DNA of 64,000 nucleotides from Atriophallophorus winterbourni (GCA_013407085.1 JACCGJ010000677.1:1-64000), one strand, 5' to 3'. Positions 1-13,664 are shown, counted from the first letter of the stretch. Notes: generated from the sequence alone by a model not told the origin. Numbers and translations: made by a program.

Positions 1-140
1 ACATGCACAAGGATTCACGGTGCAGACGGCAACGGAAGCAGCGACAGACCGGAACCACTGGCGTGAAGTTGTCTTCGCCTCATGTGCCACCCGGCATGTA
101 GAGGACTGAATTGATGAATGAATGAATAAATCCTGACTTT
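1..140 (+). mobile_element. RTE-like retrotransposon, C-terminal remnant
   Basis: One frame reads TEAATDRNHWREVVFASCA then a stop, the typical end of RTE-type endonuclease/reverse transcriptase proteins. A short GAAT-rich tail follows at about 111-130. The rest lies to the left of the window. Confidence 0.65.
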
Positions 141-149
141 TCCTACCCA

Positions 150-860
150 CACAAGCTCCGAGACTAAATCCTAGTGTACGCAGTTGAAGAAAAGAACCTT
201 GGTGTCTGGATTTATGGTAGTTTGAAAATTCAAAGCCATTTACAAACACAACTCTCGTCTGCTAGGTATGTTACACCATGTATTTGGACGTTTCCTCATG
301 TTGTGGAGAACTTATATCAACCCGGTTCTAGACTATGCGGCTCAAGACTGGACATCATTGCTCTAGAAAGATATGTTACTTCTAGACCGCTTATATAATA
401 GCGCTTCTGAACGTGAAAAATACACGATACTTCGAGCGACTCATACTACTGGTTCATAGGACGTTTTCACATAAGAGAATGCTAACTGAACTTATCATTC
501 CATACAAATTCCTCAATACTTTTTTCCACCACTTGTATGAGTTATTCCAAATTCGAACTTCTAGAAACTTCCATGTTCATGGTTGCATGTTGTAAAGACA
601 ACACTCCAAACGGAACTGCCGCAGGCATTTTTACTCGGTGTGTGTGTTCTGTTGGAAATTACCTACCAACCCATTTCGTAAGCGCAAACAGTTTAGCTAC
701 ATTCAATTCGCAACTTGATGAATATGTAAGACCTTACCCTAATTTTGCCCCCAACTATTAATAAACTATCTCAGTCATGGGATCCTATACATACTTTGAC
801 CCTGTGTTTATTGTAAAGTTAATTGCTTTCTTAACCAAAAGTCTTGAATATTGAATCTTG
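150..860 (+). mobile_element. CR1/jockey-like retrotransposon, 3' remnant (copy A)
   Basis: Reading fragments EKNLGVWIYGSL and LLDRLYN-like pieces in shifted frames match the reverse transcriptase C-terminal region of the copies at 1950-3350 and 7845-8770. Its 3' part shares AACGGAACTGCCGCAGG and the terminal segment with copy C. Confidence 0.6.
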
Positions 861-1949
861 AGATCACAACATCAAATTAAGTATTTCCTATAGCGTATTC
901 GACGAGAGGAAGTCTAATTGAGTAAATTGAGAACTGCTGACCATGAATCTAATTTTCATCTCTATAATATTAATTATTCGCGTAAAAAGTGTACAAAACT
1001 GATGGCATCGTTTCTTTCCTTAAATCGAATCCGAGTATAAAAATATTCACGCAATTCATTAACAAATGGAAACACAATTGATTTGAATAAATTTTCCGGC
1101 AGTTGGAAATAAAAACGGCTGTGAATGCAAATCCCAGATTGAAAACATTATGCATAAAACGAAAAGAGCGCCAATTGCTGATTGCAGTGCTTTTGGATGC
1201 TATTGATTTTTCGATAACAACTGATTTACAACTCAATGTTATTGAGTGAAAGTGACGCACTATCATATTGTGATTATGGATTGCTTTTGCGTGTTTGAAA
1301 ATGGTCACGCTGTTTCGAAATCACACACTTGAGCTTACTGATATAAGTAGTATGTAGTTAGAAATATTCTGTTTCGCTTTCAACAAATTATCTTGTTCGG
1401 TGCAAAGTTGCATAGAAATTTTTTTCGGATTTAGAATGTGAAAAAATCGGAAATCGACAGACTTTCCGAGTAGACTCTGAAATAATTGTTTGCAAGACAT
1501 TATCCGTAACTTTCTACAGTTAGAACTGTTAGGTGTACCATACGAGGTTTTTAACGGTAAAATAAAAGCCTCCTGCAAAATATTACTCTCGCAAACTCAA
1601 GTTGGCTCCTTGACCTGTGAACAACTTTCAAATCACACTTCTCCACACGATCACGCTAACTGAACCTGACTCAAGGTTTCAGGGATTCACAGATTCAAAT
1701 ATTCGAAGAATCAAGAAATCGTAGATTCTGTGATTTATGGTAGAAATATGTGTATATAACGAGGATATCAAACATTTTGTTAAAGAATCTCGATGATTCC
1801 AATTTTGGAACCAAAAAATCTTTCAAATTAGCTTCGCTATATGCGGATGGTAAATTTGTTCAAATTGCGCTGCACAGCAAGCGGCCAATGTTAACTGATT
1901 TCAGCCACTCTATTTCCAGATTTTCAATTAAAATTAGCTGACAAATGTC

Positions 1950-3350
1950 ATGATTTTTGCTTGGATCTAAAAAAAGGGATAGCTCAAAACGATCAAGTTT
2001 TTTCACCTGCTCTTTCGCACCTAAATCCTGCAACAGATATGTTTTACCAATAAACAGTGGTTTTATTCAAATTAAATTTGACGCCACAGAAATTTGTGCA
2101 AAAGGTTTTTCTTCTAACCTTCTTACAACGTTCGAAGATTGGACAAAGGCACTAGACTAAGATGAAGCTGTACATGCTTGCTACAGCGATATTTCCAAAT
2201 TCAACTATGAAATCTTAATTGAAAAGCTCGAAGATTATGGAATAACTGGAATATTGCTGAATTGGATAAGGGACTATCTTACTGATAGACGCGTCCAAGT
2301 TCGCGTTGGCAGCCCCTTATCTAGAAAAATAGACGTCACGAGTGGAGTTCCGCAAGGATAGGTGCTTTAATGTATATGAACGATATAGTATAGGATATTG
2401 GATGCAACCTGATACTATTTGCCAATGATATTAAAATATGGAAACGTGTCAGGTCTGTTAAGGACTGTGGGCATTAAAACGGGATCTGTGCACCTTATTT
2501 CGTTGGTCCCAGTTAAATGAGTTACCATTTAACCGTGCGAAATGTAAAATGCTGCAGCTAGGAAAATCTCTACACCACACGTATCAGCTTGGCACGGAAG
2601 ATCTCGTCTGGACCACCGCAGAAAAAGATCTTGGTATCTGGGTTTCGTTTACCCTTAGGACTGAACATCATTGCCGGATAGTGCACAATAAAGTTTGCCG
2701 TACCTTGAGTCTTCTAAAAAGAATATTCAGGATTTTTAAGCCCGGAAGTCGACGCCGCGTAATTACCACGTATATACGTCCTGTCATGGAATATTCCATC
2801 CAAACCTGGGCACCATGGCTTAGGAAGGACATCGAACTACTCGACAGGATTTATCATCGTGCTACAAATTTGGTCTCCCGATAAAGAAATTTGCCTTTCA
2901 CAGAGCGAATGTTAAAACTAAATATACATGATTTTACCCAACGACGGATATGGAGTGACCTCCTGTTGGCATTCAAAATCTTGCATACTGACAACTATCA
3001 ACTTAAACACATTCTTAATCCCAATGGCCTACTCGAACACTAAAAATTTCCGCATTCTCGATTGGATATTCGTCGTAATTTTTTCTCGGTAAGAATTTGT
3101 TTCACTTGGAACTATTTGCCTGAAGAAATCACACGCTCAGAATCTGTTGAGGTTTTCGCTTCCAAACTCGATGAGTTTATGACGAACCATGCGGTATGTG
3201 ACTGTCCCATTGATTTTTGAGAATTATTTTATATATATATATTTTATATATATATATATATTTTTATATATTCCATATACCTTGTCATCCTATGTTTATT
3301 GTTAAGCTTACTGCTTTTTCTACCATAAAATTTTCTGAGTTCTGAGTTCG
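1950..3350 (+). mobile_element. CR1/jockey-like retrotransposon remnant (copy B)
   Basis: Broken reverse transcriptase: EKLEDYGITGILLNWIRDYL, DVTSGVPQG and LILFANDIKIWKR (the catalytic FADD box reads FAND here). It continues with EKDLGIWVSFTLRTEHHC, RTLSLLKRIF and RPVMEYSIQTWAPW. Several stops and frameshifts. AT repeats and a TTGTTAAGCTTACTGCTTT-type 3' end close it. Confidence 0.8.
3230..3272. repeat. AT dinucleotide microsatellite
   Basis: Alternating AT run with T-rich interruptions in the 3' part of the non-LTR copy B. Confidence 0.9.
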
Positions 3351-5995
3351 TTTCATACCCAGGATTTCAAACTAGCACCTCAGTACGGTTCTAACTAACC
3401 TCAAATCCACTTTGACAAAGAATGTTCATTCGAAACCGTTATCAATGAGTCGAGGGGTCTCTCAACTGTTTGACATTTTCCAAAACGGACAGCGTTCGGT
3501 TATCAGGTCAACTGTGTCGGAGTCATGACAACGGACGAATTTATAATTTGACCTAGGCAAGAGACCGTAACAATCTGAACAAAAAACTAAGGTCAATGGT
3601 TCGAATCGTGATTTCGACCGATTTAATTAATCGTTTGAAACGAAAAAATGTTATTCAACATCAATAGAGCCTTTATTTATTCTGTGTTGTTTTTGACGCT
3701 GCATGCAATGTATACTCAAGTTGGATGCACTCAATAATGAAAGACAACGAGATTTGTTTCAATAGGTCTCGCAATATATTGGGACTGATTTTTGTGGTAG
3801 AGACGCAAACGTAAAGACGCGCATAAACCGACGGCGACGTAAATAACAATAAAATGAGAGGTCGCGTAATAAGGGTTGAATAAAATAGGAGTCATTTATG
3901 CCATTCAAAACGAACGCGAAATTTTCACTGATGTAAAACAGCGCACCTACTAAAGGAATCGTGTCCAATCTTAAAAAGCGGAAATTTATCCGAGCATAAA
4001 ATACCTGTATAAACGGAAGTTTATGTGAAGTTTAATCAGATTTCTACTTGAGCAGACTTTTGAGGCTAACTTATCCCAATCTCAATCTCATGATGACAAA
4101 CAGCCAAAAAACTGCAGAAGCAAGCAGAACACGATAGAACTTTACTTAATTTTCCATTGATAACTTTTCTTCTTCAGCCAGAGAATTGCACATCCAGGCG
4201 TCAAATATATACCGCGAAATTACTCGAGTTTGATCGGCTACTGAGGCAATATTTGTGGAGTAATAATTCATAGATTTATTCATAGATGATATGCGGGTTA
4301 AAAGCTATGCTTGACAAGACCCACAAAATGTATATCGGATGGTAAAAAATATCCAAATATTGTTAGAGATTATTGTCAAACGTGAAAAACATACTTGTCC
4401 ATGTGGCCATCTCGTGATTTTGTTGAAAACGTCAATGGTTTCATATTGCATCACGTGAGTTAGTAAACTGTTTCACAATTTCACATTGCGAACGCAAAAT
4501 GCATATTTTCGTCAGTTCAACCTGCTATGTTGTTGGTAAAGTGATATTCATACTACTATCATGAAGGTCGTAGGTAAACTAAAGTCGCACGAATGGAAGA
4601 CAATATCTCAACTGAAATGTTTCGGATTACAGCACTAATATTTCAGTTTCTTGTCCTTTTTTAAGAAAAAAGAGTATAAACGTGAATGGATATTTGTGAG
4701 CTAATGGTTTCTACGTTCCCTACGAAAATTCATTGACTGCGTTCAATGAAGTTTCGGAAATAATGTTGGCAGCACATACATTCGCAAAACAAATATTTCG
4801 AGCTATGCATCTTTCAACATATGTACAGACAGGTAGAATAAACTTACAGCTTTTGGCCAAATAATACCTACATAACAACAGTGCCACAAAGGAAAACATA
4901 GTTTTCAGCAGAACATAGAAATTTTTGAAATGATCGATTTTTCTTGTGATTGCAAACTAGTTGATATGTGATCTTTGATTAATACTTGATCAGTGAGTAA
5001 AAATGAATGCTGATCAGTGACGAGTGCACAGAATAACTCAAAGATTCTGCAAACCAAATCATTCGATATATTGTGAATGATCACTGTGCTTTATTTACAA
5101 GGGAATTCATGAATGATAATGTCTTTTCACTTTCGAAACTTAACCAAATGCACTCAACTAAACGTGCACCTTAGTTATACAGCATCAATTTCCCTGGATT
5201 GGATAGCGCAGCTCCATTGACCAAAGCAAATTAATACATAATTGCTCAAATGCGATATATACCATTGGCGCGACGTTGGAATCGGCCGTGCTCAAAATTT
5301 ATTTTCTACTCAATTTTATTTTCTCATTCTCGTCAGGATATTTTTGACACCACACGCTTCAAATGCTGTTCAATTTTGTTGTTGTTTCTGCTGCGCCGAT
5401 CAACGAAAACTCATCTGAAGGGTAAAACAACACGATTTCAAAAATCGTGCAGGCTGAAATTTTCCCAATTCACATCACAACGCCTAATGTCACAGGTAGA
5501 CAGAACCTGATCTGTTTTAGATAATTAGATCGGCAATTAATATTTATCCATAAACATTACATTTATTTAGCAATCGATTGGAATATGTTTGGGACGGATC
5601 CTGTATTCACAATGCAAAGAAATTTGAGTGCAATCGGTTAGAGTAGTTTTTGGGTAACGTTTCACTTCTGACAGAGAAGCTTCGTCAGACCAAGGGTGAT
5701 AACATTTATTTTTTGTTTATTAATTACATGTTGGAACTTTGTGTGGTTCAATTGATATAATTCGCTGAAATTTTTTAAAAAAATTAAAGATATGTACTTT
5801 TTCAACCTTACTTACAGTAAAAATACTCACTCCGAAATTTATACCGAGAGCATATTTCTACTGTAGACTGGAAATGAGTCATTTGAGCAACAGTTTACGA
5901 AGAAAGGACAATTCAGAGCAAAACTTGTGCAGCAAAGATACTAAATGTTTTCATCAGGAAGATATATATCGCAAACTAAGTAAATTAATCAAAGT
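3351..5995. other. no gene recognised
   Basis: AT-rich sequence without convincing coding frames or splice-linked exons. The only familiar piece is ATGATGACAAACAGCC at about 4090-4105, a scrap of the GACGACAAACAGCC repeat family. Confidence 0.5.
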
Positions 5996-6004
5996 TAAAC
6001 TTGC

Positions 6005-6200
6005 ATGCCACTGTTATATAGGGTTATTACAAAGAATTACGATGTTCAAATACAGAATCGCAAAGTGATTCCTGGCCAAGAGCTCGAGGCTCAATGAGCT
6101 TCATCTTACTCTCTTCATCTGATGACGGCATACAGCCAGAAACCGGTAGTGGCGTGTAAGGGATGGGGATGTGAGCACCACAATACATAAGTAAAGTAAG
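6005..6200. repeat. GACGACAAACAGCC-type dispersed repeat
   Basis: Shares GGGTTATTACAAAGAA, CAGAATCGCAAAGTGATT, CATCTGATGACGGCATACAG and CGTGTAAGGGATGGGGATG with the copies at 10738-11085 and 55040-55200. Confidence 0.7.
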
Positions 6201-7840
6201 CTTCATGTAACTTTACGGTTAGACTTTATAGAATTCTTTGACCCGAGTATGATATTGGTTATTTTAATAATGGTGCAATACATTTTTTCACAAAATGTGT
6301 TGATTTTCCTTAGAAGTCTAAAGTCGTGTGCTGCACTCAGTTCTTACTCACAGAATGTTGGAACACAACCACTCTGGCAACACATTTACCACAGCAACTA
6401 ACTGCATTCTTTTAGCAAAAACAAACAATTGGCATCGTGCAATTTCGTGCACATAATCCTCTCTGGTTGTTCGTGATTGATTGTCATTCTTTGATGAATT
6501 GTATGGTCTAGTTGCGGTAGAAAGGCGGTTTCTCTAATTTCATTGAAGGACACAAATCCTAATTCCGTTGGGTTTATGCGGGCCAGGATTAAACATCGTG
6601 TTACACCGAAAATACCCCACAGTGTGTGCCATAGGAACTGAAGTTTCACTCTTGCATATCGGTTTCGGGTGTTGGGTGAGTCGTGCTAAGCCCTGAAAAG
6701 GAACTCCAAATTTTTGCTAGTTTCGTATCGTTCAGCCCAGTCATGACAACAAACTCTAGTTAATACAGCGATGCATTCAGCAACGTGCTTTTTTGATTGT
6801 ATTATCTACCTCAGAAACCCACTTTTGCGGGGCTAATCTGTATTTTCACATTTTGAATTGCGTTGCTGTCTTATAGATAAAAAAACATGCCCATTGGAAA
6901 AACACACTGGACCTTGGACTCTGGATCAATGTTCCATTCCAGACTTGTTCTGTTTACTTCATTGCTGGGTTAAGAACAGTGAGCACACTTCCTTTTGAAC
7001 CAGTGGGAACGCTATCAACTTACGGGATGTAGGTAATGATATTGCCCACGATTTGAATCATGTTCTAAAGCTATAAACAAGTTGATAACATTTCCAAATT
7101 GAAGGACGTACATCTACAAAGTACAAAACCGGATCGCGTGCAAATCAGCTTTACCTCCAGATCAAGAAAATTCTTCCCGAAAGTGTATTGTATACACGAA
7201 AATGTTTATCTGAGAGCGAGGCAACTAACAAAAAATTGTCGTCTAAAAATTGAAAAAAATCGCCATAATTCTATGTAAAATATTTTATGCATTGCCAAGG
7301 CCAAATGCAAATTTTCAATAGACATTCTTTGCGTGTTTTGAGCTTATCGGCCAGTCTAATTTATTTATCGATCAAACACGAGTCGGGAATGGAACAGGGA
7401 CGATATTAGTGCTAGTAAAACACAAATTCGACATTCCTAGGTGTTTGAATAACGCTGCATTTATTGCAAATAGCAGAATATTGATGTTGTTATTGTTTCG
7501 ATGCAATAATATTCATCATAGACGATCAATTGTAGAAGAATTGGATAAGTAAACATTGTAAATTACACTTACTTCATTTTTATAGCAAAATTAGACTATT
7601 TTGATTAAAAATGGATTCAAATTCAATCAATTTGGGTAAACTCGTGATATTTGTTATTTGCTTCGGTGGCAGTATTTGTGACTGTATATCAGTTCATACT
7701 ATGAATTAATCTGGCTGCTTTTTATACCAGCGACACATTGTAATTATTTCCAAAGTTTAATTATCTGATCTGGGATAACAAATAACATTTTTTGCAGCGT
7801 GTCGTAATGAAATAGTGCGACTGTACTTTTATCCCATAAT
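6201..7840. other. no gene recognised
   Basis: AT-rich; short open frames on both strands have no family resemblance that I can support. Confidence 0.45.
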
Positions 7841-7844
7841 CCTC

Positions 7845-8770
7845 AAGTGAATGAAAACCAATTAATCACTGGAAACATGAAGTTGATAAAAGTGTCACAT
7901 GTTAAACATTGGCAAATATGTAGAGTTCCAGTATTTTGTTGGAACACACAGCCTCTCGTGGACCATGGAATAAAAGGACTTGGGTGTGTTAATAAGCAAC
8001 ACCTTAGAGATGTCGAGCAACTACAACTCCGTCTATCGAAAAACATCACAGAAATTGTCACTCCTGAAGAGAATTTTCGGTAGGTTCTCAAAACAGACAA
8101 ATCCCTGTATTATAAATGCATACATCAGACCCACGATGGAATATGCAGTTCAAGCATGGTCGCCATGGCTTAAAAAGATGTTGCGACTTTGCAAAGAATA
8201 TACAATCGTGCTACTAAACTTGTCGCTGTACTCAGCCGGAAACCATACAATGAGCGAATCAAAACTCTGAATTTATTCAATTATCCACGTCATCGTCTCC
8301 GAGGGATTTGATTTCGGTTTACAATGTTTTGAATACCGCAAATAACTGGAGATGAGGACACTTGCACAAAGGAGAATGCGAGGTGATCTCATCCTCGCAT
8401 ACCAAATGCTCACTACTGTTTCCCACCCCCTGGATATATTATTCCATTTTCGAACTTCCAGCAACAGCGTGGCCATTGTTGCAAGTTGGAAATACCACAT
8501 TCCAAACGGAACTGCCGCAGGTATTTTTATTCGGTACGCGTTTGCTTTGCATTCCCTACCTTCGATTTGGTAAGCTCAAACAGTTTATCTATATTCAAAT
8601 CAAAACTTGACGATTATATGAGAGCTAATCTGAATTTTCCCCCACACTATTAATAAACTATCATCGTCCCATTGATTTTGATTATATATATATATATATA
8701 TATATATTATTCAGTGTTTTTTAAAGCTATATGCTTTTAAGACCATTAAAATGGAATTGAATGTAAAAGG
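7845..8770 (+). mobile_element. CR1/jockey-like retrotransposon, 3' remnant (copy C)
   Basis: Frames shift between GLGCVNKQHLRDVEQLQLR, KLSLLKRIFGRFSKQ, RPTMEYAVQAWSPWLKK and KYHIPNGTAAGIFIRYAFAL, the reverse transcriptase C-terminal region shared with copies A and B. An AT repeat and a short A/T-rich 3' end follow. Confidence 0.75.
8682..8710. repeat. AT dinucleotide microsatellite
   Basis: About 14 AT units near the 3' end of copy C, at the same relative place as in copy B. Confidence 0.9.
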
Positions 8771-10737
8771 AAAAAGGCAGTCAAAACCAAATTTATTTAA
8801 CTCGAAATGACAGTAGCTACAAAATGGATTCGTTTAGGCTGGGCGGTAAGCGAAAACCTGACAAAAAATTATCACAAATGGCCACCAGCAAGTTTGTCAT
8901 AACAAATTCCCTCCTGCGATCAATATTATCCTCACGTGATTTAAAAGTGGCATTTGAAACTTCCGAATAGTTTATTGTTCATTTGGCCACCTACTAGCAG
9001 CGTTCTACCGGCATAATTTGGGAAATGTTCTCCCGGGTCATTTGAAATTCAGGACAAAGATTTTGAACGATTTGACAGATTTTGGAAATCTGATTTTGCA
9101 TGTTTATATCCCGGATTGTGAAGATTTAGCAACTAGGCACCCTTCCGTATAATTCAAATCGAAGACTCAGGCTATGATTTTGTGTTCATTATATGCCAGT
9201 AATCGTAAGCGCCTTTCCTAGTGCAAAAACTTCTCACGTGGAAAGTATTTAACATGCTAACAAATTTAATAATTTTAATTGTTCTTGCTGTAGTGCTTGC
9301 ACCTAGGTTTTGTATTGAAAAATCCATTTTTGTTCCTCGAACAGAAAATGACTAAGGGGAGTTTGTTTGAAATTATGCCACGTAGCCCTGCCATTTTAAC
9401 ATGAGATGAACGCTTGATATTTAATTAAAAATGTTAAGTTCAGTATATCTAAATAATACGAATTTTATAATAGGTAGCATTTAAAATTAATTCAAATCTC
9501 GTCGATTTCACATACATTACATGAAATTACATACATCTCAAACAAATATCAAGCAAACTTGTATTTAATAATCTAGATGAGTGTGTGTAAAATTATTGAT
9601 TTTCCTTTTTAAATAAAATCAATGTCAGATTTAGGTTTTGAGCAAGTAACTGCTATAAAACAGAGTAACAAAAATTCGAAATTCATGTTAGAATAAATGA
9701 CAATGCGGCGAGATTACCAAATATAAATATTGATTGTAAAAAATTTCGTCTAGTGTATTCAGGAAAGTGGAGAAAAGCCGACGTTTTTCAAATCAACCAC
9801 AACATTCGCAATCCACATATCATGCGAGAAAATTGCAGTCTGATTCACGCGAAATGCATGCAGCTAATCGCATTCGAGTAACATTTTTTCGTAATCCACA
9901 CAATGCAGAATGCTATAATTATCACAATATAATTTTTATTATTACCTACACACAAATACTAATAATATTTTTGGATAAATAATAAGTTTCAGGTGATTGA
10001 ACTAAAGCATAAAAGTGTGAAAAATGCGAATCTTACAGGGTCCACGGTTATGGTCCAGATATCGTTACAATAAGTATTTCAAAAGCAGTTTATTTCCAAA
10101 AATTCAAGGGACACACACAACAAGAATATTATGCATGCCAAGCTGAACGTCCAATCAATTTAACGAAAGTGTTTTCAGACTGCTAAGTGAATGTTCACCA
10201 GAAACATTAGCGGTGTATATACACCCGCGTGGGAACTTATCATAGTACATTGTAAATGTAAGTGAATTCAACCTTGAACTCACTATCACATACACCGTTC
10301 AATTGTACTTTACGTCTCAGTGTTCTGTTCATCTTATGAGTTGAACTCAAAAATCATATGATTGCTGCTCACTGCTCACAATGAATTCGCAAACTTAATT
10401 AACGAATAAATTATCATTGTTGATTCGCGATGAACTGAATCAACTCATAGCATCTCGGTTAATCAAACATGGTAAAATGTCGATATGTGGCCAAATTACC
10501 GGGAACATAAATCAAGAACAACACGTAACATTTTAGTGAATTTACAATATCGGTAGCATCACGCACGGATCAAATTATACGCTGCTCAAAATTTTTCATA
10601 TCACACAAACTAACAACAAAACGGGGCGCCAGCCTTCTAGTCAAGTGAGGACGGAAAGCTTTACTTGAAATAGTGTCACAAACGCTTAAACCCAATCCCA
10701 TTCGCCAACTTGAAGCATTCCAAAATATATTACGCTC
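8771..10737. other. no gene recognised
   Basis: AT-rich sequence with no exon-like frames, RNA genes or clear repeats that I can support. Confidence 0.45.
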
Positions 10738-11085
10738 ACATCCCCTTAACTTACAAACCACAACCGGTTTCTGTTTGCCGTTATAAGTTGGAGAGAGTAA
10801 GATCAGGCTCATCGAGCCTTGAAACAGCGGTAAACAAAGTTACTTGTATGCCTCTGTTGAATAGGGTTCTTACAAAGAACCACGATGTTCAGACACAGAA
10901 TCACAGTGATTCTTGGTCAAAACACTCAAGGCGCTTATGGATGACCAAAGTAATGTGGTGCTCACATCCCCATCCCTTACACACCACTACCGGTTTCTGG
11001 CTGTTTGCGTCATCAGGTGGATACAGCAAGATCAGGTTCAGTGAGCCTTGAAACAGTGGTAGTCATAGGTAACTAGAATGCCATT
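10738..11085. repeat. GACGACAAACAGCC-type repeat, two partial units in tandem
   Basis: Two adjacent copies about 230 bp apart. Each has CACCACTACCGGTTTCTG-like, AGTAAGATCAGGCTC- or AGCAAGATCAGGTTC-like and GAGCCTTGAAACAG motifs. The part between them carries GGGTTCTTACAAAGAACC and ACAGAATCACAGTGATTC, also seen at 6005-6200 and 55040-55200. Confidence 0.75.
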
Positions 11086-12745
11086 GTCAAAACTCTCAAC
11101 CAAGCTAAGGTCTTCGAAGCTGTACACGCCATCAACATTCACTCACGGAAATTGTCTGAGACCATTTTACACTTATGTTTGACAAAATAAAGCAAACACC
11201 ATTCATAATAGGTGCAAATGCGGGTTGTTCAAACTCGGGGTTGTCGATTGAAGGGTGCACGTCTTAACCTCCGAGATATTTATTTAAGAATTGCTCATTT
11301 TGTGCCAGCGAATTAAACACGAGAAAATTGAAATTCGACAGTGTCGGTCGACCTATTGCTGAGTGCGATTAGATTGTGAAAAGCTGCAACTATGAACAAG
11401 ACTTTCCTGAAAAGCGAATACACGCAAACTTGACAAACGAAAGCAACAACCATTATTTGATGTTGTGAACAGGGTACATTGATAAGATAGTTGGAAAGTA
11501 AGTAGAAAGCCAGTAAATGAGATGACACTAGCATCAGTGAGATACGAGAATACACAATAAGCTGTTGGCACCTTCGATGGAAGCGAATCGCATGAAGTAT
11601 CCAGACAATTGAGATCGGAATTCCTCGTCGAAACATGAGTTTACCTGAGCAGCCAGCGAGGAAGACATGGCAAAATCATCAAGCAACCCATGACTTTTAC
11701 AAGACAATGAAAAGAGGTCAACAATGCATCAAGATACTTACAGACATTCCTCACTCGTTTCCACAGAATTCTCCTCCTAAACCTGATATAATTAACGCTC
11801 CATATGAGCTGATTTCGGGCCCAAACAATAGGTTACCTGGAAGCCCAGGCTATCAAGTCGATTTTTTTTCAACAAACCATAAACAACTGTTTACATTTAC
11901 AATATATCCACGCGAGATCTCACCGTTGCAGGTCCTTCGTGATTTCTATCAATGGTTTATCTAGTTGCATATGCTGGCGACCCTAAAAGTCTAGACCACA
12001 AAGAGCTCATAGTGATTACTTCTAATAGCGAAACCTCTTTGTAAACCGTCGGCAACTTTTCAATGAACCCGAAAAAATAGGTATCATTAATCCCTCAACA
12101 CAAAACCACTCTCGATAATACGCCCAACGTTAAAGTGCAAAAGAAAACAAAAATAGATGGCTAGGCACATGTATTATCCTTCACTAATACGATAGTTAAG
12201 AATGTAGCAACGAAACACGGAGAATGTCATAATAGGAATCGAACACAGGCACATATGAAGCAGACTCAAAAAAACGTTCATTAGGACGCGTAACGGAGCG
12301 TCCTCAGGATACCGTTCGGCAATCAATGCACCCAAGAACCGTTGGGTTTGGAGTGGGAAGCGTCCACGAAGGCACAGAGCACATCGAGTGCACGTGATAA
12401 AACGAGATGAATAGAGACAAACCGAAACACCAAACCAGTGAAAGGAAAAAGGTAGCGAGATACACAAAACACATACAGATAAAGAAAAGAGAGCATAAAA
12501 AAGAGACGTCCGTCCGTCTACCGAACCTCGGGGATGTTGCTTTGGAATGTCAGGGAGTTGAAGGACCCAGGATGCGAATAAGCACCTTGGCGTAACCATG
12601 AAGTTCAGATTCGATGGGAACTTGTCCAGGGGCCGGAGGTGAGTTCTGTGTTGAGAGAGAGAGAGAGAAAAATCGAATACCGATTGACAGGTAAAACGAG
12701 TAGTTTAGTGTAGGATGGTGAAAATACGCGTCATCATGCAGATCT
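11086..12745. other. no gene recognised
   Basis: Contains a 109-codon plus-strand frame (11635-11964) and a 141-codon minus-strand frame (12174-12599) without recognisable domains, plus a short GA run at 12653-12669. Nothing decisive. Confidence 0.4.
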
Positions 12746-12749
12746 ATCA

Positions 12750-12962
12750 TCCGTTATCATCATCATAGACAATGTTACACCGAGTGGTCAACTGACATAC
12801 AAGCATGGCAGGTTAAAATCCTAAACAGACGCAAAACGGTGGGACCTAAAAAGCTACTAAACCTGTTGAAGATAGGACACGGACATGAAGGAATGGGGTG
12901 TTTACACCTCAAATCAAACAAGTGTTCAATCAAGTGCCGTGAACGAGTACAGCGACATTATG
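12750..12962 (+). repeat. CATCATCAT-headed repeat (family R2), diverged copy
   Basis: ATCATCATCATAGACAATG, GTTAAAATCCTAAA, GTTTACACCTC and CCGTGAACGAGTACAGCGAC follow the same order as in the copies at 14995, 46765 and 62170. Confidence 0.7.
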
Positions 12963-13191
12963 GTATGGTATTAAAGCACAAGCCTGATCTAGGCAAAGTG
13001 CCGAACAGTCAGACTGCACGTGGGCTAAGATACTGTCAGGTTACCCAGGCCTAGACAGATATAAGGGGGGGAATAGAAATATTAGTGAGACTCCAGTTTG
13101 TTTCAACATGCAGCTCACTACCGTTGGCCAAATAATTTAGCACGATGTTAGCTGCACAGCACATCAATGTTGCACGATTGCACATCCGTAA
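12961..13191 (-). repeat. SINE-like element S, near full length
   Basis: About 230 bp. Read on the minus strand it starts with TACGGATGTGCAATCGTG and ends GTGCTTTAATACCATACCA, the family's 5' and 3' ends. It abuts the R2 copy just upstream and lies beyond the kinase 3' end. Confidence 0.85.
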
Positions 13192-13505
13192 AGCGACATT
13201 AGCATAACAGCTTCCATTGTCACGCAACATAAAAAGCTGTCCTCGCCACTTCACTTTACAAAATGCAACATTAATCAAACACTTGAAGAAAATGTCCACA
13301 ACAAGATGTTTACCACACAAAGTCACATAATAAACAGTGTGTGGTTTAGTCTAGTAGACACTGGTTTCCGCAAAATCGGAAGCCGAGCGTTTGGGGTACT
13401 CGCGATTCTGATTTAACAACGAGGAGACCAAGTTTGAATGTTCACGGTGTAATGGGGAGCAATGAATAAGCTGCCCGTTGTAGTTTGTCTAGTCTAGATC
13501 ACATT

Positions 13506-13664
13506 TTATTCACCGCCATTTAACCTCAATAAATCTGGTGTAAGATCATTCATTTCCCCCGGTTTCTCTGAAGTTTTGAGAGTAAATCTTGTCACACCAA
13601 TTAATACTACTCTGTGACAGCGGAATATCGATTTCGGTGTTGTAAGTACAAAGGCAAAGCGGCG
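13506..13664 (-). CDS. OXSR1: kinase exon 13 (C-terminus and stop)
   Basis: After a 39-nt intron, 52 codons run to TAA at 13508-13506. The segment [11 protein letters not shown] aligns with KLIGFAQLSI at the human C-terminus; about 20 extra residues follow. The stop sits inside GAATAAAATG, so an AATAAA poly(A) signal (13510-13505) may overlap it. Fit of phase, intron size and alignment supports this exon. Confidence 0.75.
   Translation of the reverse strand, partial: RRFAFVLTTPKSIFRCHRVVLIGVTRFTLKTSEKPGEMNDLTPDLLRLNGGE

Noticed and set aside
11635..11964. 109-codon plus-strand frame starting MSLPEQPARKTWQ
   Set aside because: No domain, no splice partners, no similarity that I can name; could be chance in AT-rich sequence, though a small unknown gene is not excluded.
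12174..12599. 141-codon minus-strand frame
   Set aside because: Cys/Leu-rich with no recognisable family and no exon-like features; lies beyond the kinase 3' end.
13051..13326. 91-codon minus-strand frame
   Set aside because: Translation through the SINE-like copy at 12961-13191.
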